From the NCBI GenBank assembly GCA_021782055.1, contig JAJXVP010000007.1, positions 1 through 40,600 of the forward strand: a stretch of DNA of 40,600 bases. Reading direction: 5' to 3'. This DNA comes from a bacterium. GTDB lineage: Bacteria > Spirochaetota > Spirochaetia > JABEVK01. Each line of letters starts with the position of its first letter. Within the stretch, counting starts at the first letter, position 1. This document shows, piece after piece, positions 17,861 to 25,397 of the stretch. The position numbers and the translations under genes are program-made. Under the pieces are notes generated by a model that worked only from the letters and a program-made list of their open reading frames with translations, was not told where the DNA came from and made no database searches.

Positions 17861-17888
17861 TTGCGAAACTCCCAGAATATGCTATTTT
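17861..17888 (+). promoter_or_regulatory. Candidate promoter for the sigma-54 activator gene
   Basis: TTGCGA (17861-17866) and TATTTT (17883-17888) are 16 bases apart, with a TGC extended -10 at 17880-17882. The predicted leader of about 20 bases holds the strong GGGGAGAGGG ribosome site of the gene at 17915. Confidence 0.5.
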
Positions 17889-17914
17889 AATTAAAAAAGC
17901 ACAGGGGAGAGGGT

Positions 17915-18970
17915 ATGAAAAAACCCAAGGTCCGTATTCTCGTCACAGGTCCACAAAGAGCTCTACTTCACAAATTCCAGGGAGTTGTACCGGCGCACTA
18001 TGAAGTATTTCCTTGTTCGGCCTGGACAGAAGTGGAAGACGCAATCCTTGCTTACAGCCCCCACCTTGTTGTCGAAATTCACAACCAAGAGCATTGCTGT
18101 CCAGAGGCCAGCGTAAAATTCCCCGAAATTCCTTTTTTACGACTTGAAGAAGCGGACCTAGAAGGAAGACCTGACGAGATTGATGCCTTACTCAGCCAGC
18201 CGGCCTGTCGTCTTGGCGATCTCTCATCCGAAATGCCTCTTTTGGGAAACAGCCTGGCACTGAGAAACGCTTTGGCACAAATGCGTAAGTTAGCCAGGTC
18301 CCGAGCCTCAATCCTCCTGACCGGTGAGAATGGGACCGGCAAGGAATTGGCGGCCAAGGCCATCCATCAATGGTCTCCTTGGAGAGACGGGCCGTTTATA
18401 GCCGTAAACTGTGCGGCCATCCCTGCAGCTCTTGCCGAAGCTGAACTGTTTGGAAACGTGAAAGGAGCTTTTACTGACGCCGTTGACCGCAAAGGGTGTA
18501 TCAGTCAGGCCAGTGGCGGCACACTCTTTCTCGATGAGGTAGGCGACTTACCGCGCGAACAACAAGCAAAGCTCTTGCGCATCTTAGAAACGAAAGATTT
18601 TCATCGTATCGGGTCTTCGACCACCGAGGCCGGCAATTTTCGTCTTTTGTGCGCCACCAACCTCAATTTAGCCGAGGCCGTCAAAAATGGAGCCATGCGT
18701 CTGGATTTTTACCACCGTATTCGTGTTGCCGAAGTCCGGCTTCCTCCCTTGCGTGAGCGTTTAGAAGATCTGCCTCTCCTCGTTTCTCATTTTCTTTGCC
18801 AGCTAGATCCCAGCAAAACGCTGTCGATAACTCCTGGGGCAATGCAAAAGCTTCAAACCCACCCTTGGCCGGGTAACGTCCGAGAATTACGGAATTGCCT
18901 AGAAAGGGCTATTCTCCTGCGTGATAGCGACCGTTTAGAGGCTAAAGACTTTGACTTAGCGCAAGAATAA
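17915..18970 (+). CDS. Sigma-54 interacting AAA+ activator lacking a DNA-binding domain
   Basis: This 351-residue protein is a bacterial enhancer-binding-protein type ATPase. Residues 1-100 look like a degenerate receiver: the acceptor-strand position reads LVVEIHN, without the usual Asp. The AAA+ core (about 108-335) has Walker A GENGTGKE (137-144), Walker B LFLDEVGD (204-211), the arginine-finger region YHRIRVAEVRLPPLRER and PWPGNVRELRN. The sigma-54 contact loop reads GAFTDA (184-189) instead of GAFTGA. The protein ends at LEAKDFDLAQE, just where a Fis-type helix-turn-helix would begin, and none is found downstream. It must therefore act from solution or through a partner, as known for the domain-less FlgR of Helicobacter. 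The STAS-YbjN-PspA group follows, but no -24/-12 promoter was seen there. Confidence 0.85.
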   Translation: MKKPKVRILVTGPQRALLHKFQGVVPAHYEVFPCSAWTEVEDAILAYSPHLVVEIHNQEHCCPEASVKFPEIPFLRLEEADLEGRPDEIDALLSQPACRLGDLSSEMPLLGNSLALRNALAQMRKLARSRASILLTGENGTGKELAAKAIHQWSPWRDGPFIAVNCAAIPAALAEAELFGNVKGAFTDAVDRKGCISQASGGTLFLDEVGDLPREQQAKLLRILETKDFHRIGSSTTEAGNFRLLCATNLNLAEAVKNGAMRLDFYHRIRVAEVRLPPLRERLEDLPLLVSHFLCQLDPSKTLSITPGAMQKLQTHPWPGNVRELRNCLERAILLRDSDRLEAKDFDLAQE

Positions 18971-18992
18971 CTCAAAAAAGTGAAAATTGATG

Positions 18993-19020
18993 TTGAATTC
19001 TTATTGGTAAAGTGTAGAAT
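18993..19020 (+). promoter_or_regulatory. Candidate promoter for the STAS-YbjN-pspA operon
   Basis: TTGAAT (18993-18998) and TAGAAT (19015-19020) are 16 bases apart. The predicted transcription start near 19027 gives a leader of about 110 bases, the longest in this window, which contains the coupled small ORF at 19067. The gap 18971-19137 holds nothing else I recognise. Confidence 0.45.
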
Positions 19021-19066
19021 TCAGCTACGGATAAAGAGCGAAGCGGATTTGACAAAGGGTTTTGAC

Positions 19067-19141
19067 ATGCCTATTATTACGGTGAATCCGTGCCACCTCA
19101 ACGGCAAAGTTGAATTGCTCGTTCCAAGAGGATTGATATGA
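19067..19141 (+). CDS. Candidate 24-residue small ORF coupled to the STAS gene
   Basis: An ATG at 19067 has an AAAGGG ribosome site seven bases upstream and opens a 24-codon frame ending in TGA at 19139-19141. That stop overlaps the ATG of the STAS gene as ATGA, the same coupling seen at true gene junctions in this window. The peptide (starting MPIITVNPCHLNGKVELLV) is not hydrophobic and has no attenuation-style codon run. It weakly recalls the N-terminus of enolpyruvyl-shikimate-phosphate synthases, so a gene remnant is possible. No function can be assigned. Confidence 0.4.
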   Translation: MPIITVNPCHLNGKVELLVPRGLI

Positions 19142-19698
19142 GTACAAACAATGACATCGTCCCTGGTTTTGACGATGAAAAAGACGACAGCCTCAAAATT
19201 CGACTTCAAAAAGTTGATGGTGTTGAGGGGTGTCTCGTCTTATTTCTTACCGGCTATATTGATACGTACAACTCCAATTTCTTTCAAAAACGAGTTTCAA
19301 AAGCCATTGATTCCAATTTCTACAAAATTGTTTTTCAATGTTCGGGCCTAAATTACGTTTCTAGCACAGGCATTGGATCCTTTACCGCTTTTCTCAAGGC
19401 GGTTAAGCCAAAGGGTGGCGACATTGTCCTCTTAGAAATCCAACCCAAGGTTTATGAAGTCTTCCAGCTTTTAGGTTTCTCACAATTTTTCAACATTAAA
19501 GATAACCTTGAAGAGGCTGTGAAGTTTTTCCAAGCAGAGGGCTCTGCCGATGTTGCAGAAAATGGTGTTTTTCCGAAAACTTTCAACTGCCCGATTTGCT
19601 CTAAACGCCTTAAAGCGTCAAAGGCTGGCCGTTTTCGCTGTTCGGAATGTAAGACCATTTTGGCGATTGATAACGCCGGTCAAGTCTTTCTCGGCTAG
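19138..19698 (+). CDS. STAS-domain protein with C-terminal zinc ribbon
   Basis: This 186-residue cytoplasmic protein starts with a STAS domain (about 18-132), the fold of anti-sigma-factor antagonists. The conserved loop reads NYVSSTGIGSF, so Ser75 or Ser76 stands where partner-switch kinases phosphorylate SpoIIAA-type proteins. A short linker leads to a four-Cys zinc ribbon (Cys151, Cys154, Cys168, Cys171 in CPIC and CSEC), an uncommon addition. The start ATG has an AGAGGA site and overlaps the small ORF at 19067. It is followed nine bases later by the YbjN-like gene and then pspA. No anti-sigma kinase gene is nearby. A role in a stress-signalling partner switch is inferred. Confidence 0.85.
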   Translation: MSTNNDIVPGFDDEKDDSLKIRLQKVDGVEGCLVLFLTGYIDTYNSNFFQKRVSKAIDSNFYKIVFQCSGLNYVSSTGIGSFTAFLKAVKPKGGDIVLLEIQPKVYEVFQLLGFSQFFNIKDNLEEAVKFFQAEGSADVAENGVFPKTFNCPICSKRLKASKAGRFRCSECKTILAIDNAGQVFLG

Positions 19699-19706
19699 GA
19701 GTTAGC

Positions 19707-20090
19707 ATGACGGGAAAAGAAAAGTTGGAAGCGTATTTCCAACAGCTAGGGGTTACAGTTCAGACGATCAACGAGAATTCGTGGATTGTTCAAGATGAGG
19801 AAACCGGTCTTCAGCCTACCGCTGTCGTTTGGGAAGATCCCATTGTCATCCTTAGGCTGACCGTTATGCCTCTTCCGGCAAAAAATCGCGAAGCATTTTT
19901 TGAAGCTGTTCTGCGCATGAATGCCAGCGATCTCATGTATGTTTCCTATGCGGTAGAAGGCGAGACGTTGATTTTATGCAAATCTTTCCTTTTGGAAACT
20001 CTCGACTTTCCCGAGATTCAAGCCGCGTTTGATGAGATCGGCCTCACACTTATTCAACATTACACGATTCTTTCAAAGTTCAGTTCGTAA
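19707..20090 (+). CDS. YbjN/CesT-like chaperone-fold protein
   Basis: This 127-residue acidic protein has the pattern of the YbjN family, a fold shared with type III secretion chaperones: an N-terminal helix (KEKLEAYFQQLG), beta strands (SWIVQDE, PTAVVWEDPIVILRLTVMPLP), a central helix (REAFFEAVLRMNASDLMYVSYAVEGETLIL) and a terminal helix (PEIQAAFDEIGLTLIQHY). Function in such proteins is poorly defined. The ATG has a TAGGAG ribosome site. It lies nine bases after the STAS gene and 15 bases before pspA, so it probably works with PspA in envelope stress (inference from position). Confidence 0.7.
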   Translation: MTGKEKLEAYFQQLGVTVQTINENSWIVQDEETGLQPTAVVWEDPIVILRLTVMPLPAKNREAFFEAVLRMNASDLMYVSYAVEGETLILCKSFLLETLDFPEIQAAFDEIGLTLIQHYTILSKFSS

Positions 20091-20105
20091 ACGAAGGAGA
20101 CCTTC

Positions 20106-20819
20106 ATGGGTATTTGGGACAACCTCAAACGCGTTTTTAAATCCAATATCAACGCGGCGATCAGCAAGGCTGAAGATCCCCAGAGGATTCTAGAACAAAC
20201 CATCATTGACATGAATGAACAGCTGATTGAAAACAAAAAAGCTGTTGCGACGGCCATTGCCGATGAAAAACGCCTCGAAAGACAATACCAGGACAATGCC
20301 GCTCAAGCCAAAGATTGGGAAGGCAAAGCCATCTTGGCTGTTAAAAGCAATCGAGACGATTTGGCCAAAGAGGCGTTATTACGCCAAAAAGAATATGAAG
20401 ATTTAGCGTCCCAATTCAAACAGCAATTTGAAGCGCAACATCAAGCGGTAGAAAAGCTAAAAGATTCGTTAAGACAACTCCAACAAAAAATTGATGAAGC
20501 GGCTCGAAAAAAGAACATTCTCATAGCCCGCGCTAAGCGTGCCGAGGCTCAGAAAAAGATTTCTGAGACCATGAGCAACATGTCCAACAATTCAGCCTTT
20601 GAGGCCTTCGATCGTATGGCCGTTAAGGTAGACCAAATGGAAGCTGAAGCTAGTGCGGCGGCTGAACTCGAAGATTTGAGTGGTACGAGCGATTTAGACA
20701 AACAATTTAAAGAGCTAGAAAAAGGCGATACCCGAGCCGATTTACTTCTAGAAGATTTAAAAGCCAAGATGAAGACTCAGGAAGTTGCCGCCCCCACCCC
20801 GCAAGAAAAACTGAATTGA
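20106..20819 (+). CDS. pspA: Phage shock protein A (PspA/IM30 family)
   Basis: The 237-residue protein has the full PspA/Vipp1 layout. An amphipathic N-terminal helix (MGIWDNLKRVFKSNINAAI) binds stressed inner membrane. A long helical hairpin follows (about 25-150: EDPQRILEQTIIDMNEQL, then many Lys/Glu/Gln heptads) and further helices run to about 190. The C-terminal tail is longer and more acidic than in E. coli PspA. PspA forms ESCRT-III-like oligomers that stabilise damaged membranes. The gene starts with an ATG after GAAGGAGA and its stop overlaps the next start (TTGA). Neither PspB/PspC nor a normal PspF is present; a sigma-54 activator without DNA-binding domain lies three genes upstream. 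Confidence 0.93.
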   Translation: MGIWDNLKRVFKSNINAAISKAEDPQRILEQTIIDMNEQLIENKKAVATAIADEKRLERQYQDNAAQAKDWEGKAILAVKSNRDDLAKEALLRQKEYEDLASQFKQQFEAQHQAVEKLKDSLRQLQQKIDEAARKKNILIARAKRAEAQKKISETMSNMSNNSAFEAFDRMAVKVDQMEAEASAAAELEDLSGTSDLDKQFKELEKGDTRADLLLEDLKAKMKTQEVAAPTPQEKLN

Positions 20820-21424
20820 CCATTTTTCTTTCCACTACGGACCGCGACTTAGTCCAGCATTTTTTAACTGGTCAACAGATACCCGGGTTGACGGTTCAAA
20901 TTGGCCCATCGTTTCATGACGGGCCGTGGGATTTGGCCGTAGTTCCTGTCTCGGAATTTCTCTTGCTACGATCGCAATATTCCTTAATGACACAAGGGGT
21001 TTTGTGGATGCCCTACGGGCCTGCACATCTTTTGCGAACGGCTTGGGTTCGTGGCGCTTGGGACTACCTCAAAGAACCATGGGATCTTTCTGAGCTAGAG
21101 TTGCGTGTTTCTCGGCTTCAAAGCTCTGAGCTGAGTTGGGAAAGTCATGGCTTGCATTTTTACCTCAAAGACGGAAAGCTTTGCCAAGGCGAAAAAACGA
21201 CGCCCCTGAGTTCCGATGAAGAATCTTTGCTTCGTTCCCTTTTGCTTCGACGCGGCTCGCCCGTCTCCCGGCAACTTCTGGAACAAGCTGAGCCGCGCAA
21301 CAGGGGCCACTCTCGAGCGTTGTCGATGCAAATTTCCCGTCTAAGGAAAAAGTTTCGCGGTTTAGGTTGGGTTGAGGGGGACCCGATACCGGCAGACCGC
21401 CTTCAAGGGTACCGCCTTCCTTGA
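20816..21424 (+). CDS. Pseudo-receiver winged-helix regulator (OmpR/PhoB-like)
   Basis: This 202-residue protein starts at a TTG that overlaps the pspA stop by four bases, and the frame gives a receiver-like first strand immediately (TIFLSTTDRDLVQHFL). The N-terminal 100 residues follow a receiver fold ending in GAWDYLKEPWDLSELELRV, recalling the GADDYLxKPF end of true receivers. However, the acidic pair and phospho-acceptor Asp are absent (DLAVVPVSEF). Residues 120-202 form an OmpR-type winged helix (SSDEESLLRSLLLRRG, RALSMQISRLRKKFR, GYRLP). It probably binds DNA without phosphorylation and may control the pspA operon (inference). Promoter sequence for the next gene begins at its stop codon. 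Confidence 0.78.
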   Translation: MTIFLSTTDRDLVQHFLTGQQIPGLTVQIGPSFHDGPWDLAVVPVSEFLLLRSQYSLMTQGVLWMPYGPAHLLRTAWVRGAWDYLKEPWDLSELELRVSRLQSSELSWESHGLHFYLKDGKLCQGEKTTPLSSDEESLLRSLLLRRGSPVSRQLLEQAEPRNRGHSRALSMQISRLRKKFRGLGWVEGDPIPADRLQGYRLP

Positions 21425-21449
21425 TGGGGGGCTAAGGTCGTGCTATCTT
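21421..21449 (+). promoter_or_regulatory. Promoter for the leaderless membrane-protein gene at 21457
   Basis: TTGATG (21421-21426) and TATCTT (21444-21449) are 17 bases apart, and TGC at 21441-21443 forms an extended -10. The predicted start falls on the GTG at 21457. The TGA stop of the preceding regulator gene (21422-21424) is inside the -35 hexamer. Confidence 0.55.
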
Positions 21450-21456
21450 GTCCCCT

Positions 21457-22374
21457 GTGAAAGACGCCTTCCGACTTACCTTTCAATTTCTTGTAACGTT
21501 TGTTGTTCTTCTCTCGGCCTTTTTAGCGTTCTCGGTTTTTTTTGTCCCTCATATCCCCGGTATTCTCTTTAGCCCCTTTGCGCATCAGGCTACTGAAGCC
21601 CTCCTGTTGGCCGAAATTGGTGCCCTTTGTGTGGCGTTAGCCTTACTGCGAAAAAAACGCCACAGTTACCGCTTGTCTTTTTTTTCAGTTCTCGTGGTGG
21701 CATCTCTTCTTTTACTCTTTTCGTTTCCCCTGTTGCTCTCACAAACCCTCACGCCAACAGAGCGGCTTTCGACTTCGATCCACTTTTGGCAACTTGAGGG
21801 TAACGAGAGGTTGTACATTCCCCCGCAACCTTTTGCCGAAGGTCAGTTCCTTAGAAACGTGGTTCTGATACCCGAAAAGCCTCCCATGCGGGTTATCGAT
21901 CAAGTGCAATACGACCCTTGGAACAAACGGTTTGTCTACGACGGGTCCTTAGGCAGCGGTCAATGGCGCCCCAACTCGGCCGAGGCTCGTCTTTATACGG
22001 AGCCAGGCGTCCTTGCTTCGTTGCAAAACGATTTGTTCTGGGTGTACAGCACCTTAAAAACCTCCTACAAAGCTGACCCAGCGGTTTTTACGATTCTAGC
22101 CGTCCTTTACGTCGGCTTATTTCTCGGTCTCGCCCCCTTCTTTCTTACCATACGTTGGGCCTTTGTCCGATGGATTATTGTTTTGTTAGCTGCACGTTTT
22201 TACCTCGCTTTAGCCGCTTTTTCCTTCTCAACTGTTCCCAGCATTCTTTCTCGCTGGTTTCCCGCTAGTTCTATCCTAGGCCAAAACGTCGGGCTTCTGG
22301 TTCTTGCCTTGGCCGTTCTCGGTCTCTTCTTTTTAACGATGGCTCTCTCACGCCAGGCCAACGAGGACCACTAA
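21457..22374 (+). CDS. Multi-pass membrane protein of unknown function
   Basis: From the GTG at 21457 the protein has 305 residues. The choice of start rests on the promoter: the predicted transcription start coincides with this codon. A TTG at 21448 would lie inside the -10 region. About three membrane helices occur in the first 100 residues and three in the last 95 (LAVLYVGLFLGLAPFFL, WIIVLLAARFYLALAAFSF, VGLLVLALAVLGLFFLTM), flanking a soluble region (about 100-200) rich in aromatic and proline residues. I do not recognise the family. The next gene follows after one base and has the same membrane-soluble-membrane layout, so the two probably form one complex. Confidence 0.8.
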   Translation: MKDAFRLTFQFLVTFVVLLSAFLAFSVFFVPHIPGILFSPFAHQATEALLLAEIGALCVALALLRKKRHSYRLSFFSVLVVASLLLLFSFPLLLSQTLTPTERLSTSIHFWQLEGNERLYIPPQPFAEGQFLRNVVLIPEKPPMRVIDQVQYDPWNKRFVYDGSLGSGQWRPNSAEARLYTEPGVLASLQNDLFWVYSTLKTSYKADPAVFTILAVLYVGLFLGLAPFFLTIRWAFVRWIIVLLAARFYLALAAFSFSTVPSILSRWFPASSILGQNVGLLVLALAVLGLFFLTMALSRQANEDH

Positions 22375-22375
22375 A

Positions 22376-24238
22376 ATGTCAAAAACCTTTGTTCGCTTTC
22401 TCAAAATTCTTTTCTTTTCAACCCTAATCTGGTTGTTTTGGCTTGTGGCACACCTCCTCATAGCGGCCTTCGCTGCTCCACTTTGGGGCATCCAACCACT
22501 CCCGACGTTGCCAGAAGACGCACTGGTAACCTCTAGCGTGGTGTTGCTTAAGGGTTTGTCTCAAGCTTTTTCTTGGTTATTTCTCAGTGCCTTGATGCTA
22601 ACTTTTGCTCTTAACCCCGAGGCGGACTCACCCCTTGCCAGCCCCGCTCGAATCCTGTCCAGCGTTTCTTTGATCAGCATTTTAGGAGCCTCTGTTTTAG
22701 CGGTTATCACTTTACTGGTTCACCCTCTCGTTGAAGAATATCTTCAGACTGAAGCGTATAAAATTCATCAAACCAAGGTTCTCGAAATCGCTTTTACCGA
22801 GCTAAAAAACCACGAAAATCAAACTCAAGACCATCAGCAACGGCAACGGGTAACAGAAGAAGAAGCCACAATCCTTCAACGGCTCATTACTCTTCGGCCA
22901 CATCAACGCTTTTATTCGGCTCAATCGCCCTTTGATTATGACTTTGAATATCAAATTGTCCGTTCGCACCTTGAAATGGAGAAGTTTTTCAACCTACGCT
23001 TACTTCCGGGTGCCGACGTCCCCCGGCCCGAGGATACGGCGTCTGTAACTGAGCTCTTATCAAGAGCTCAGCAACTTCTTAAAGCGCCATTGTATTCACG
23101 AGATAACTTTGAACTCAATCACTTGGCTTATGAATGCTTTATCCAGTTGACCAATGCAGAAAATCAAGGACTTACCATCTCTTCGTCTCAACTTCGACAA
23201 GCGGAAAACCTTATTGACCTGTCTTGGCGCGGTATGCGAGATCAAACCCTATCGGCTGATGAACGCCTTAAAGCCAGCTATTTTTTTCGGAAAGGCAAAA
23301 GTCTCGGTGATTATCAGTTTCAAAACTACATAGAGGCCTTTTACGGGTTCCAAGAGCTTCATAAAGAGGACCCCCGCGACAAAGAAGTGGAGCGGTACGA
23401 AGCCCTTTGCCTAACAAAGCTTCAAGGAAAGATTCACTTTGCCCGTGACCTCAGGCTATTGTTTATGCTCCCCGGCTACGACAATATCAGCTTCCGTAAC
23501 CCGGCTCCCCCCTTTCCCCCCAACGAGAATGCCATTGAACTGGTACACATCGGCAAGCTCTTAGAAACTCCTCAGGGGGCCTTTGTCAAAGACTTTGAGG
23601 TCCTTCGGTACAGCCCCAGCGGCAAGGTCCTCCTGCACTGGATAGCCCCCTTTGGGGAATGGATAGGGCAAAATATTGTATTTAACGTATGGCACAAGAC
23701 TCGGCCGTCTGAGTTGTTCCCTGAAGTCCTCACCCAAACTCCCGGTAACCGGCTCTTTCACAGCGATCAAAGCCTTCCCCCCTACCCTTTAGGAGTCTCT
23801 GCCACAGATATTGTGTTTCTGACACAAAATTCTATCCCGCAATCTTGGAAGACCGTCGATTTGCTGACTGATGAGCAAGGCCTTGCTCTTATGGGAGAAT
23901 CCCCTTTGCCCTGGCAGACGGAATTCCTCTTCCGTTTGATCAGTCCCTTAGCGTTTCTGGTGTTATGCTATGTAGGTTTTTGGGCGGCTTGGCGCTTTCA
24001 GGCCCCACACCAAGGAAAAATGCCTTGGATCTGGTGGGTTTTGGTAGTGATTCTTCCCTTTGGCACCCAAGGTGTCGTCGAGACTAGCGCCTGGCTTGCC
24101 AAACTGGTTACTGCCAAGATCATCAGTTTAACAGGACTGTGGGAAGCTGGCGTGCTCTTGGCAAGTTTCTGTCTTGTCGCGGTAGTCGGGACGACAACCA
24201 TCTCTTGGTGGCAACTCCGACCCCGCTCCAAGAACTAA
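22376..24238 (+). CDS. Large membrane protein with central helical (TPR-like) domain, unknown function
   Basis: This 620-residue protein starts with an ATG one base after the upstream stop; its GAGGA ribosome site lies in the end of that gene. Three N-terminal membrane helices (about 8-35, 55-80 and 92-115) and three C-terminal ones (about 515-535, 550-565 and 590-610) enclose a roughly 390-residue soluble part. That part contains helical, TPR-like repeats (for example DERLKASYFFRKGKSLGDYQ and FYGFQELHKEDPRDKEVERY) and then a beta-rich section. I do not recognise a family or catalytic motif. It is co-transcribed with the 21457 gene and follows the pspA group, so an envelope role is likely. 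Confidence 0.8.
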   Translation: MSKTFVRFLKILFFSTLIWLFWLVAHLLIAAFAAPLWGIQPLPTLPEDALVTSSVVLLKGLSQAFSWLFLSALMLTFALNPEADSPLASPARILSSVSLISILGASVLAVITLLVHPLVEEYLQTEAYKIHQTKVLEIAFTELKNHENQTQDHQQRQRVTEEEATILQRLITLRPHQRFYSAQSPFDYDFEYQIVRSHLEMEKFFNLRLLPGADVPRPEDTASVTELLSRAQQLLKAPLYSRDNFELNHLAYECFIQLTNAENQGLTISSSQLRQAENLIDLSWRGMRDQTLSADERLKASYFFRKGKSLGDYQFQNYIEAFYGFQELHKEDPRDKEVERYEALCLTKLQGKIHFARDLRLLFMLPGYDNISFRNPAPPFPPNENAIELVHIGKLLETPQGAFVKDFEVLRYSPSGKVLLHWIAPFGEWIGQNIVFNVWHKTRPSELFPEVLTQTPGNRLFHSDQSLPPYPLGVSATDIVFLTQNSIPQSWKTVDLLTDEQGLALMGESPLPWQTEFLFRLISPLAFLVLCYVGFWAAWRFQAPHQGKMPWIWWVLVVILPFGTQGVVETSAWLAKLVTAKIISLTGLWEAGVLLASFCLVAVVGTTTISWWQLRPRSKN

Positions 24239-24251
24239 AGCTCTGAAAACG

Positions 24252-25397
<1,146 letters not shown>

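Noticed and set aside
18971..19137. Sigma-54 (-24/-12) promoter before the STAS-pspA group
   Set aside because: No GG-N10-GC pair with TGGCAC/TTGC context was found; only a sigma-70-like element is present.
19067..19141. Truncated aroA gene
   Set aside because: The resemblance is limited to a few residues of the N-terminus and no further AroA sequence follows; kept only as a small ORF.
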